Below, piece by piece: positions 56,969 to 64,000 of a stretch of 64,000 bases of DNA. Source of the DNA: a bacterium (GTDB taxonomy: Bacteria; Verrucomicrobiota; Kiritimatiellia; CAIKKV01; CAITUY01); NCBI GenBank assembly GCA_037128595.1, contig JBAXWB010000002.1:124001-188000 (forward strand). The letters run 5' to 3'. Within the stretch, counting starts at the first letter, position 1; each line of letters starts with the position of its first letter. The position numbers and the translations under genes were made by a program. The notes beneath the pieces are model-generated. The model ran no database searches, was not told the origin of the DNA, and saw only the letters and a list, made by a program, of their open reading frames with translations.

Positions 56969-57403
56969 ATGATCACAACGACAAGTTGGTTTCATTGGGC
57001 CATTTTATCCGCCGTCTTCGCGGCACTCACTGCCATCTTCGCGAAGATCGGCATCAAGGGCGTCGATTCCGATCTGGCCACGCTGATTCGGACGGGCATC
57101 ATCCTCGTCGTCCTTTCCGCTTTCGTCTGGTATGCAGGAAAATGGAGCAATCCGTTGTCACTCCCCTCTAAAACCTGGCTGTTCCTCGGTCTGTCCGGTC
57201 TGGCAACGGGCGCGTCCTGGGTGTGTTACTTCCGGGCCCTCCAGCTCGGGGAAGCCTCGCAGGTGGCCCCCGTCGACAAACTGAGCCTGGTACTCGTCGC
57301 CATCTTCGCGTTTGCGTTTCTCGGGGAGCGGCCCATGCTGCGCGAATGGGCGGGCATTGCCATGGTCGCCGGGGGTGTCCTTCTTCTCTCGCTCAAGCGC
57401 TGA
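56969..57403 (+). CDS. EamA/DMT-type half transporter
   Basis: A 144-residue protein with about five membrane segments matches a single EamA domain: AILSAVFAALTAIFAKIGIKGVDSDLATLIRTGIIL, then GLATGASWVCYFRALQLGEASQVAPVDKLSLVLVAIFAFAFLGE. Full DMT transporters have two such domains, so this half-size form probably works as a dimer. The substrate is unknown. The start has no strong ribosome site; an upstream frame exists but looks like a shadow. Confidence 0.8.
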   Translation: MITTTSWFHWAILSAVFAALTAIFAKIGIKGVDSDLATLIRTGIILVVLSAFVWYAGKWSNPLSLPSKTWLFLGLSGLATGASWVCYFRALQLGEASQVAPVDKLSLVLVAIFAFAFLGERPMLREWAGIAMVAGGVLLLSLKR

Positions 57404-57457
57404 GGCCGGTTCAACACCACACTTGACGGTTCGGATTCCCTCGCGCACCATAACCCC

Positions 57458-58240
57458 ATGAAGGCACAACTTTTGAATAAACGTTTTCTGATCGGAATGG
57501 CGTGGGGAGGCGCGGCCGTCTTTTTGCTGGCAACCCCCACGGCGGTGACTGCCAAAGGCCGCATTCACGCGACGGTGCATGAGCCGCCTCAGGTTCGGAC
57601 GGTCAATCAGGATTACACCTACACAACCAACAACAGGACCATCACCATCACCGGCTACACCGGCCTCGGTGGCGCCGTAATCATCCCCGGCACCATCAAT
57701 TCCCTGCCCGTCACCCGCATCGGGGATAACGCCTTCTTTTCCTGCAACAAATTGGCCAACGTGACGCTCTCCAATGGCGTCACCAGCATCGGGAACAATG
57801 CCTTTCGGTCCTGCACCGGCCTGACCAGCATGGTGATCCCCCCCGGCGTTACCCGCATCGAGGACCTGGCCTTCGCGTGCTGCTCCAGTCTGGCCACCGT
57901 GACACTCCCCGATAGCGTCACCCATATCGGGGACAGTACGTTCTCGTATTGCACCAGTCTGACCAACCTCATGATCCCCAAAAACCTCACCATCATCCGG
58001 TGCGGACTGTTCCAATATTGCATCCACCTGACCCACATCACGATCCCCGGCACGGTCACCACCCTCCAATCCGATGCGTTTCTGGGATGTAAAAACCTGA
58101 AGGAAGTCCATTTCAACGGGAACGCGCCCCAGTTGGGTTCGCATGTATTTGATGGGTCCCCCGCAACCCTCTATTACCGGCCGGGGACTTCTGGCTGGGG
58201 AGCCAAGTTTGGAGATCGCCCTGCGACCACCGGGGAATGA
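57458..58240 (+). CDS. Secreted BspA-like leucine-rich repeat protein
   Basis: A 260-residue protein has a signal peptide (cleavage near VTAKG) and about six LRR_5/BspA-type repeats of 23 residues (TSIGNNAFRSCTGLTSMVIPPGV and similar) from about 85 to 235. A short IPG entry strand precedes them. BspA-like proteins act in surface adhesion and binding of host or matrix proteins. The last 4 bases overlap the MFS gene start (ATGA). Confidence 0.85.
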   Translation: MKAQLLNKRFLIGMAWGGAAVFLLATPTAVTAKGRIHATVHEPPQVRTVNQDYTYTTNNRTITITGYTGLGGAVIIPGTINSLPVTRIGDNAFFSCNKLANVTLSNGVTSIGNNAFRSCTGLTSMVIPPGVTRIEDLAFACCSSLATVTLPDSVTHIGDSTFSYCTSLTNLMIPKNLTIIRCGLFQYCIHLTHITIPGTVTTLQSDAFLGCKNLKEVHFNGNAPQLGSHVFDGSPATLYYRPGTSGWGAKFGDRPATTGE

Positions 58241-59448
58241 CGCTTCAGTATTTCAACATGCTTACTTCCCTCAAAACCCGGTGTCGCGGAATGGAACGGA
58301 ACCTGATTCTGTTCCTGGCCGGCATGGCGTTGCTGGGCGTCAGTGGTGGCATGATGGAAACCACTTTCAACAACTACGTCAGCGACACCTTCAACCTCGG
58401 GGCCGATGCCCGGGGAATCCTCGAGTTTCCGCGCGAATTGCCGGGCTTCCTGACCGCGTTATTTGCCGGGCTGCTGTTCTTCCTGGCCGAGACCCGCATT
58501 GCCGGGTTTTCGGCCCTGGGGATCGGGATTGGCCTGCTAGGGCTGGCCTTCATCGGGCCCCACTGGGCCGGGATGTTGATATTCCTGACCATCTGGAGTA
58601 CCGGCGCCCACCTGATGATGCCCGTCCGCTCCTCCATCTCCATGGAACTGACCACCTCCGCGGAACGGGGGCGGCGGCTCGGCCAGATCGCCTCCACCTC
58701 CATCGCCGCCAGTATCATCGGTTGCCTGATTGTGTGGGTGACCATGCGCTGGCTGAATGCCAGTTACCGGCTGATCTTCGTGCTGGGCGGACTGGTCACG
58801 ATCGCCGCCTCGGGGTTCTTGTTTGCCATGCGGCTCCCCAACGCGCACCTACAGCGCCCGAAATTCATCTGGAACCGGCATTACTGGCTCTACTACGTGC
58901 TGGCGTTCCTGTTCGGTGCCCGCAAGCAGGTATTCATCACCTTCGGCCCGTGGGTCCTGATCCGCATTTTCCATCAGCCGGCCTGGATCTTTGCCCAGCT
59001 CTGGATAGCCGCCGCCGTTCTCGGCGTATTCTTTCAGCCGGCACTCGGCCGCGCCATTGACCGGTTTGGCGAACGTGCGGTCCTGCTGGTGGACTCCGTT
59101 CTGATCCTGCTGGTCTGTCTCGGCTATGGATTCGCCCATCACCTGCCGAACCCGACCGCCGCCCTGGGCCTGCTCTATGCCTGCTTCGTGGGCGATAACC
59201 TGTTATTCGGCGTCAACATGGCCCGCGACACCTACCTGTCCAAGATCGTGCTGCGGAGGGACCATCTGGCCCCGACCCTCTCACTCGGGATCTCGATCAA
59301 CCATCTGGTATCGATGTCCATCCCCGCCCTGGGCGGTCTGATGTGGATTCGTTACGGTCACTCCTCGGTGTTCCTGGCCACAGCCGGTATTGCCGTACTG
59401 ATGGGCCTGTTCAGCACCCTGGTCCGCATCCCACCGGCAGAGGCTTGA
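58237..59448 (+). CDS. MFS transporter
   Basis: A 403-residue protein has about 12 hydrophobic segments, with GARGILEFPRELPGF-like loop sequence near residue 60 and RAIDRFGERAVLLV in the second half, typical of the major facilitator superfamily. It overlaps the LRR gene by 4 bp, so the two are probably co-transcribed. ATG codons at 58258 and 58291 are possible shorter starts. The substrate is unknown. It lacks the WD40 insert of the MFS protein at 26-28.5 kb. Confidence 0.85.
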   Translation: MTLQYFNMLTSLKTRCRGMERNLILFLAGMALLGVSGGMMETTFNNYVSDTFNLGADARGILEFPRELPGFLTALFAGLLFFLAETRIAGFSALGIGIGLLGLAFIGPHWAGMLIFLTIWSTGAHLMMPVRSSISMELTTSAERGRRLGQIASTSIAASIIGCLIVWVTMRWLNASYRLIFVLGGLVTIAASGFLFAMRLPNAHLQRPKFIWNRHYWLYYVLAFLFGARKQVFITFGPWVLIRIFHQPAWIFAQLWIAAAVLGVFFQPALGRAIDRFGERAVLLVDSVLILLVCLGYGFAHHLPNPTAALGLLYACFVGDNLLFGVNMARDTYLSKIVLRRDHLAPTLSLGISINHLVSMSIPALGGLMWIRYGHSSVFLATAGIAVLMGLFSTLVRIPPAEA

Positions 59449-59464
59449 AATGCGTTTCAGGCGG

Positions 59465-59989
59465 CTACTCCGCCCAGATACCCAACTGCATCTCTTTCGC
59501 CTGATATTCGGCGGCTGACAATTCATCGGACTGCAAATATTCAGGGGAATGCCAAGCCATCCCCTCCGCCACCATTTCCCGGTTGATCCACCGGTCCCCC
59601 AGGTAAACCTGGGAAATGAGTTGCATGCTTCCCTTTTCGAGGTCCCGCTGGCTGATCGCGAGTATGGTTACCTCATTGCCGATGATCTTGTCAGCCAGCG
59701 CCTGGGTGGAGGCGGCCCAATGCCTCTGGCCATAGGCGGGAGCGGCGATTTCAGCCAACCATACTTCAATGACCTGGTTGTCCGGGGTATTCATGGTGAA
59801 CGTTTCCCCGCTCATCACATCTAAAACCCGGCCCTGAATTGTCTGACCGGCCAGAACGACCGGCGTTTCCGGAATCGACTGGTCCGGCGCCGCGGCCACA
59901 CCTTCTTCCTCAACATCCGTTTGAGCACCAATTGGGGAAAAGGCCATCAAACAAAGGGCCGACGCACATAATTTGAAGAGACTTTTCAT
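59465..59989 (-). CDS. Secreted staphylococcal nuclease-fold protein lacking catalytic residues
   Basis: A 174-residue protein has a signal peptide (cleavage near IGAQT) and a C-terminal domain that aligns by pattern to staphylococcal nuclease: GRVLDVMSGETFTM for the DGDT strand, IEVWLAEIAAPAYGQRHW for the R..xxDxPE strand, and AEYQAKEMQLGIW for the end helix. The Asp, Arg and Glu expected at the active site are replaced (GET, VWL, APA). It is therefore probably not a nuclease and may bind a ligand or protein. AAGGAGGTGACATC gives a very strong ribosome site. Confidence 0.7.
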   Translation of the reverse strand: MKSLFKLCASALCLMAFSPIGAQTDVEEEGVAAAPDQSIPETPVVLAGQTIQGRVLDVMSGETFTMNTPDNQVIEVWLAEIAAPAYGQRHWAASTQALADKIIGNEVTILAISQRDLEKGSMQLISQVYLGDRWINREMVAEGMAWHSPEYLQSDELSAAEYQAKEMQLGIWAE

Positions 59990-60039
59990 GATGTCACCTC
60001 CTTTTCCACATCCCTATCTTTTCTTCCTTTCCCAGGAGA

Positions 60040-60045
60040 ATTATA
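60040..60045 (-). promoter_or_regulatory. Possible -10 element of the SNase-like gene
   Basis: On the minus strand, TGTATAAT occurs 51 bases upstream of the SNase-like start codon. No convincing -35 box is found at 16-18 bases, so activity is uncertain. Confidence 0.35.
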
Positions 60046-60129
60046 CACGAGATGACCTAAGGGAGTCGACGATTGTTACAGGTACACCATCGGCTTGGCC
60101 AAAGCTTGCGGCACCGTGATTTACATGCA

Positions 60130-62583
60130 TCACCCCTGCCAGAACGCATCCACCGCATGGCTCAAGGCGCCGATATTGCGGACGCGGAGAAATCTCCACC
60201 AGGGCGGGAATAAACGGCGATAGCGTAACTCACCAAACCGGGCATCAATCAACAACACCACCCCCCGGTCGGTTTCCGAGCGAATGACCCGCCCGATGGC
60301 CTGCAGCACACGGTTCATGCCGGGGAATGTATACGCAAACCCAAACCCATCCATCTCCCGTTCCTGGAAATAGGCACGAATCAAATCCCGTTCCATCGAC
60401 AACTGCGGAAGGCCCACCCCGACAATCACCGCCCCGATCAGCCGCTCCCCGACCAGGTCAATCCCTTCCCCGAAGATTCCGCCCAGGATGGCAAAGCCCA
60501 CCAGGGTTTCTCCATGCTCGATTGAAAAGGCATCCAGATAATCACCCCGCTGCGCCTCCGTCATCCCCGGCCGTTGAACAAGAACCGCCACGGAGGGATA
60601 CTTCCCGGTAAACAGTTGCAGGACATCATTGAGATATTGATAGGACGGAAAATAGACGAGGTAGTTCCCGCGGCGCTCCAGCACCAGGCTCCCAATCGCC
60701 TCAACTACCTCATGCAGCGACGCGGCTCGCCCTTTGAAATGGGTCTGAATCCGATCCTGAATCAGCACCGCCAGGTTCTCGGGCGGGAATGGGGATGACA
60801 ATTGCAAAACCGGATCACCTGGCTCGCCCCCCAAGAGCATGCGGAAATATTCCAAAGGCGCCAGCGTGGCGGAGAAAAAGATGGCGGCCTTGCCACGGTT
60901 CAGCGCCTCCCGGAGCAGGAACGAGGGATCCATGCAAAACAACCTGACCGTCCGGGTGGCGTGGCTGTTGTAGAGCGTCACGAACCGTTCATCGTAATAT
61001 TCGGCCGTGCGCCGGAACCCATATAAACGGAAATACAGGGCCAGCAACGCCTCGCGGAAACTGGACGGCTGATTTTTCGACAACCAGTTCTCCATCTCCT
61101 CAAGGGCGGTTTCCACTATTTCAACCAGGCCCCTGGGCAACTCACGACTCGCGCGAACCCCGCCAGCGCCCTCAGGGGCGGGCCTCACCTCAAGCGGGAA
61201 CAGATCGAGCTCCAGGGTCGGATCAGAAGCCTCCATGACCGGCCCCGCCCGCCCCGGGGCGCCCAGTTTCTGTAATTCCGCATTCAACTTGACGAGCACC
61301 TTGGCGACACGGGGTGCATTGCGCCCCAGGGCTCGCCTGACCGCCTCGCTCTCGCGATAATCCAGATCGGCAGAAAACATTTCCCGTGCCCGATCCACCA
61401 GATTATGGGCCTCATCCACCAGGAATCCGTTGGACCCGCCCCCCTCGGCAAAATGACGGCGCAAATAGACCTTGGGATCAAAGACATAATTGTAATCGCA
61501 AATGACCGCATCACACCAAACCGACACATCCAGCGAGAGTTCAAAGGGGCAGACCTGGTGTTTCCTCGCCACCTCTTCAATCACCGCCCGTGTCATCGCT
61601 TCGTGCCCTAACGCCTCCCGCATGGCGTCTTTGTTACGGTCGAAATACCCGGCCGCCAGGGGACACACTACTGCATCACACAGCGCATCCCCCTGGGGAC
61701 ACACCTTCTCCTTGGCCGTCAATGTCACCGCCCGCAGTTTCAAGCCCGTCGAGCGCAGGTCTACGCAAGCCGTTTCGGCGGTCAACCGACCAACCGTACG
61801 AGCCGTGAGGTAGAAGATCCGTTCCAATGATCCTGCACCCAATGCTTTAATGGCCGGAAACAGTACGGAGATGGTCTTGCCAATCCCCGTTGGTGCCGCC
61901 AGGAACAGTCGGCCCCCGTCATCCAGCACGCCTTCGGCCGCCTCCACGAGTTCACGTTGTCCCCTCCGGTAAGCAGGATAAGGAAAGCGCAAGGCGCGAA
62001 TGGAGGCATCCCGTGTTCGGCACCAGGCATGACGTTCCTTGAGCCAATCCAGATAGACCGCCAAGGTATCCTCAACGCAGGCGGAGAGCTCGGCCAGGGA
62101 AAATACCTGTTGAAACTCAGTAATCTTCCCGGTCTCCAGCTCCAGATAAGTCAAACGGATGGCGAGCTCAGGAAGCCCCTGCGCCCGGGCATAGCTGAAC
62201 CCGTAAATTTTGGCCTGCGCCCAATGCAGCGGATCAGGCGAAGGCGCCCCGGCTCCCTGAATGGTTTTGATCTCTTCAAGCCAGACCTCTCCCGGCCCGT
62301 GGAATAGGCCATCGATGCGGCCCCGGATCAGCAACGTAAACTCCTCCGTTTCAACCGGCCATTCGACGGGGATTTCCGTCTGATACCCCGAAGGGCGGGA
62401 GCGTTGGATTTTCTGGTGTCCCCGGATGCCGGCGAGGGCCCGCCGGGGCCCGACAAAAAGCTGTCCCCCGCCCAGGTCACCACGCCGCCAGACAAACTCT
62501 ACCAACTCACGAACGGAGACGACGTGGAGGGGCTTGGGGAAGTTATCCCTTTCAACTGACGGACTTACGCTCTCTTCCACCAT
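60130..62583 (-). CDS. XPD/DinG-type DNA helicase with N-terminal PD-(D/E)XK-like domain
   Basis: The start at 62583 (MVEESVSPS) has AAGAGGG upstream; the frame is open to 62643. The 817-residue product has an N-terminal nuclease-like domain (GRIDGLFHGPGEVWLEEIKT, the D...ExK pattern) followed by an SF2 helicase core. Walker A is AAPTGIGKT and the DEAH box is VDEAHN. The four-cysteine iron-sulphur site of XPD/DinG is seen as KVCPQGDALCDAVVCP and QVCPF. The C-terminal motor has YLVYFPSYQYL and QAIGRVIRSETDRGVVLLIDARF (motif VI). This fusion is known in bacteria and acts in DNA repair, although its exact role is unclear. Confidence 0.9.
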   Translation of the reverse strand: MVEESVSPSVERDNFPKPLHVVSVRELVEFVWRRGDLGGGQLFVGPRRALAGIRGHQKIQRSRPSGYQTEIPVEWPVETEEFTLLIRGRIDGLFHGPGEVWLEEIKTIQGAGAPSPDPLHWAQAKIYGFSYARAQGLPELAIRLTYLELETGKITEFQQVFSLAELSACVEDTLAVYLDWLKERHAWCRTRDASIRALRFPYPAYRRGQRELVEAAEGVLDDGGRLFLAAPTGIGKTISVLFPAIKALGAGSLERIFYLTARTVGRLTAETACVDLRSTGLKLRAVTLTAKEKVCPQGDALCDAVVCPLAAGYFDRNKDAMREALGHEAMTRAVIEEVARKHQVCPFELSLDVSVWCDAVICDYNYVFDPKVYLRRHFAEGGGSNGFLVDEAHNLVDRAREMFSADLDYRESEAVRRALGRNAPRVAKVLVKLNAELQKLGAPGRAGPVMEASDPTLELDLFPLEVRPAPEGAGGVRASRELPRGLVEIVETALEEMENWLSKNQPSSFREALLALYFRLYGFRRTAEYYDERFVTLYNSHATRTVRLFCMDPSFLLREALNRGKAAIFFSATLAPLEYFRMLLGGEPGDPVLQLSSPFPPENLAVLIQDRIQTHFKGRAASLHEVVEAIGSLVLERRGNYLVYFPSYQYLNDVLQLFTGKYPSVAVLVQRPGMTEAQRGDYLDAFSIEHGETLVGFAILGGIFGEGIDLVGERLIGAVIVGVGLPQLSMERDLIRAYFQEREMDGFGFAYTFPGMNRVLQAIGRVIRSETDRGVVLLIDARFGELRYRRLFPPWWRFLRVRNIGALSHAVDAFWQG

Positions 62584-62614
62584 ACCTTGACACCCTCTTG
62601 TTCTTACAGTGGAG

Positions 62615-62675
62615 GGATGCGCTCCGTCGCATCCGCAGGACAAGGACGTGGGCCCGGCGCTGACAGAGCAGCGCC
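62615..62675. repeat. Two short palindromes upstream of the helicase gene
   Basis: GGATGCG-CTCCGT-CGCATCC (62615-62634) and GGCGCTG-ACAGAG-CAGCGCC (62656-62675) are perfect 7-bp hairpins with 6-base loops. They lie between the Hcp-family gene and the helicase and look like REP-type intergenic elements. Confidence 0.6.
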
Positions 62676-62715
62676 CTCCATTGAGTGTGATGCGCCCTTA
62701 ATAGACGCAACCCGT

Positions 62716-62743
62716 AACTCGCAACTTTCAACTCGCGACTCTC
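62716..62743. repeat. 14-bp tandem repeat, two copies
   Basis: AACTCGCAACTTTC is followed directly by AACTCGCGACTCTC, two mismatches apart. It lies just beyond the 3' end of the Hcp-family gene. Confidence 0.5.
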
Positions 62744-62747
62744 AACC

Positions 62748-63575
62748 CTACTCGGTTAATTCAATAACCTTGAAAAATCCCTTGGCCAAGGACGCCGGAA
62801 CGGTGATGGACATCACTTCCGTGGCGCCAGCGGGATAAGTGGCCAATGGGGAAAACGAATGATTCAGATCGTCCGTGAACAAAACCTGATACTGCCGACC
62901 AGGGATGCAGTGCCAGGCCATGTGCGCCTGTGCCGAACCCGCCTGGCAGGTGAGCGTGGCCACAAAGGGCGCGAGCCTTTCCGGCTGATCGACCAAGGCG
63001 CCGCCATTGGTGCTCACAAGATCGAAGGAACAGCTCCTGCGCTGGCTGTATAAGCCGCCGGGCGGGTAGCAGATATAGTCAATTTTGAAGGCCTTATATC
63101 CGAGCGCGATATTCTCAGTCATTCGATCCTGGCCCCCCCAACCACCTGTCGAATAACTCTCGACAATGACGTTGGTCAGCGTAACACGATAAAACTCACC
63201 GGTGCTCGCCGCGTTCCGGACCATCAGGCTCGCGCTGCCAAAAGACATCCCCATGCAGACCCGCCCTATCAGCACCGGACTTGACTTGTCCAGATACTTG
63301 GTGAGGGATAGTTCCTGCATACTGACGCGCCCCACACGGCCGGCAAGGTTCGTGGAAAGGACAAAGTTCCCGCCCCAGGACCAGGCGAGGACGTCGATTT
63401 CCCCCAGGTGCAACGGGCTCTGGCTTTCCCCGGACACCTGCGGGATTTTCAGGAAAACCTCATTGGCGGCATGAGCCGGCAGGGCCGCAAGGCACATCGC
63501 CACTCCCCACGCCCAGCAAACGGCAAGAGTTACCCACCTGCGCCTGGAACAATCTGCTGGCAAGGTTTTCCGCAT
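62748..63575 (-). CDS. Secreted Hcp-family protein with C-terminal extension
   Basis: A 275-residue protein has a clear signal peptide (cleavage near AHAANE, about residue 37). An Hcp domain follows (about 38-175) with KIPQVSGES, IDVLAWSWG, MQELSLTKYLDKSSPVL, VRNAASTGEFYRVTLTNVIVESYSTGG and MTENIALGYKAFKIDY. The last 95 residues form a domain with QYQVLFTDDLNHSFSPLATYPAG, a pattern I associate with exported Verrucomicrobia-type proteins. Classical Hcp forms the cytoplasmic inner tube of type VI secretion systems and lacks a signal peptide, so this exported form is unlikely to work in that way. It is 11 bp from the next Hcp-family gene. Confidence 0.85.
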   Translation of the reverse strand: MRKTLPADCSRRRWVTLAVCWAWGVAMCLAALPAHAANEVFLKIPQVSGESQSPLHLGEIDVLAWSWGGNFVLSTNLAGRVGRVSMQELSLTKYLDKSSPVLIGRVCMGMSFGSASLMVRNAASTGEFYRVTLTNVIVESYSTGGWGGQDRMTENIALGYKAFKIDYICYPPGGLYSQRRSCSFDLVSTNGGALVDQPERLAPFVATLTCQAGSAQAHMAWHCIPGRQYQVLFTDDLNHSFSPLATYPAGATEVMSITVPASLAKGFFKVIELTE

Positions 63576-63586
63576 CCCGCTCCCCG

Positions 63587-64000
63587 TTACATCTTCACAT
63601 TAGCGGCAATATCCCAACCTAATTCCAGCCGGCCACCGTCAGGCGTGCCGTCGGGCTTCCGCGGCTGGTAAGAGACTTTAAAGGCAGAAAAATTCAGTGT
63701 GATGTTTTCCGTCAAGCGGTCTTCCCCTCCGGACCCGCCCGTCGAGAGGCTGGTGACAATCACATCCGTCATGGTAATTATCAGAAACTCAACTGGCGCG
63801 GGGCCTCCGCCCGTGCGTATCGTCAACTTCACTTCAGCAAACTGTTTCCCTGAGCACACGTAGTTAAACAGCACCGAACTTGACTTGTCCACATACTTGG
63901 TGAGCGACAGGTCCTGCACGCTCACCTTGCCGCCGCCCCCCCCGCCACCAGTATGCATGGTGCCCGAATTGCTCATCCCCCAGGACCAGGCAAGTACATC
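63587..64000 (-). CDS. Hcp-family protein (partial, N-terminus outside window)
   Basis: The minus-strand frame runs from the window edge to a stop at 63587. The visible 137 residues begin DVLAWSWG, matching the paralogue, then a Gly run (residues about 17-23), VQDLSLTKYVDKSSSVLF, VEFLIITMTDVIVTSLSTGG and LTENITLNFSAFKVSY. It ends soon after the Hcp domain and lacks the C-terminal extension of its neighbour. The start is outside the window, so a signal peptide cannot be judged. Confidence 0.85.
   Translation of the reverse strand, partial: DVLAWSWGMSNSGTMHTGGGGGGGKVSVQDLSLTKYVDKSSSVLFNYVCSGKQFAEVKLTIRTGGGPAPVEFLIITMTDVIVTSLSTGGSGGEDRLTENITLNFSAFKVSYQPRKPDGTPDGGRLELGWDIAANVKM

Noticed and set aside
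62748-64000. A type VI secretion locus
   Set aside because: Hcp-family genes are present but no sheath, baseplate, VgrG or ClpV gene is found, and one protein is exported by a signal peptide.

Overview
The window is dense, about 61% GC by eye, and reads like a member of the PVC group, most likely Kiritimatiellota, Verrucomicrobiota or Lentisphaerota. The evidence is large secreted beta-repeat and Pmp-like proteins, GntR/LacI-type sugar regulators, abundant Gfo/Idh/MocA and glycoside hydrolase-like genes, and the Tad locus architecture. This assignment is an inference from gene content; no rRNA or other phylogenetic marker was compared.

Region 1 (1-14.6 kb, minus strand) is a five-gene cluster. 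Two giant secreted proteins (a Pmp-like beta-helix protein and a protein with DUF2341/LamG-like and beta-strand repeats) are followed by a secreted transglutaminase-like protein, an FAD-dependent oxidoreductase and a PLP-dependent decarboxylase cut by the window edge. Region 2 (14.6-22.5 kb, minus strand) is a tight operon: an M28 peptidase fused to an AAC(3)-like acetyltransferase, a Gfo/Idh/MocA oxidoreductase, a TIM-barrel glycoside hydrolase-like protein, a LarA-like racemase and a small protein. Region 3 (22.6-31.6 kb) has a GntR/LacI regulator, a secreted GH42-like protein, an MFS transporter whose TM7-TM8 loop contains a complete seven-bladed WD40 propeller, and a GH94-like phosphorylase. 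A 19-bp motif, TATATNNRTTATAYTTGMM, occurs in the intergenic regions ahead of the transcription units of regions 1 to 3. It suggests one regulon for uptake and breakdown of an unknown glycan or glycoconjugate.

Region 4 (31.6-41.7 kb) is housekeeping: leuC, leuD, a ParA ATPase, def, a DRE-TIM acyltransferase (isopropylmalate or Re-citrate synthase type), a RdgB-type pyrophosphatase, tRNA-Leu(GAG), a lipoprotein, a FtsB-like protein, eno and a dTDP-glucose 4,6-dehydratase gene. Region 5 (41.7-52.3 kb, minus strand) is a Tad/Flp pilus locus: two Flp-type pilins, two TadE-like and one TadG-like protein, CpaB, an FHA-CpaF ATPase, TadB, TadC, an FHA membrane protein and a PEGA-repeat protein. No secretin, TadZ or prepilin peptidase gene is present in the window.

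Region 6 (52.4-60 kb) holds slyD, tRNA-Pro(TGG), ssrA (tmRNA), a GIY-YIG nuclease, small membrane and hypothetical proteins, an SGNH hydrolase, an EamA-type half transporter, a BspA-like LRR protein, an MFS transporter and a secreted nuclease-fold protein that has lost its catalytic residues. It also has the longest stretches without recognisable genes and several short repeats. Region 7 (60-64 kb) has an XPD/DinG-type helicase with an N-terminal nuclease-like domain, then tandem Hcp-family genes. One of these encodes a signal peptide and the other is cut by the window edge.
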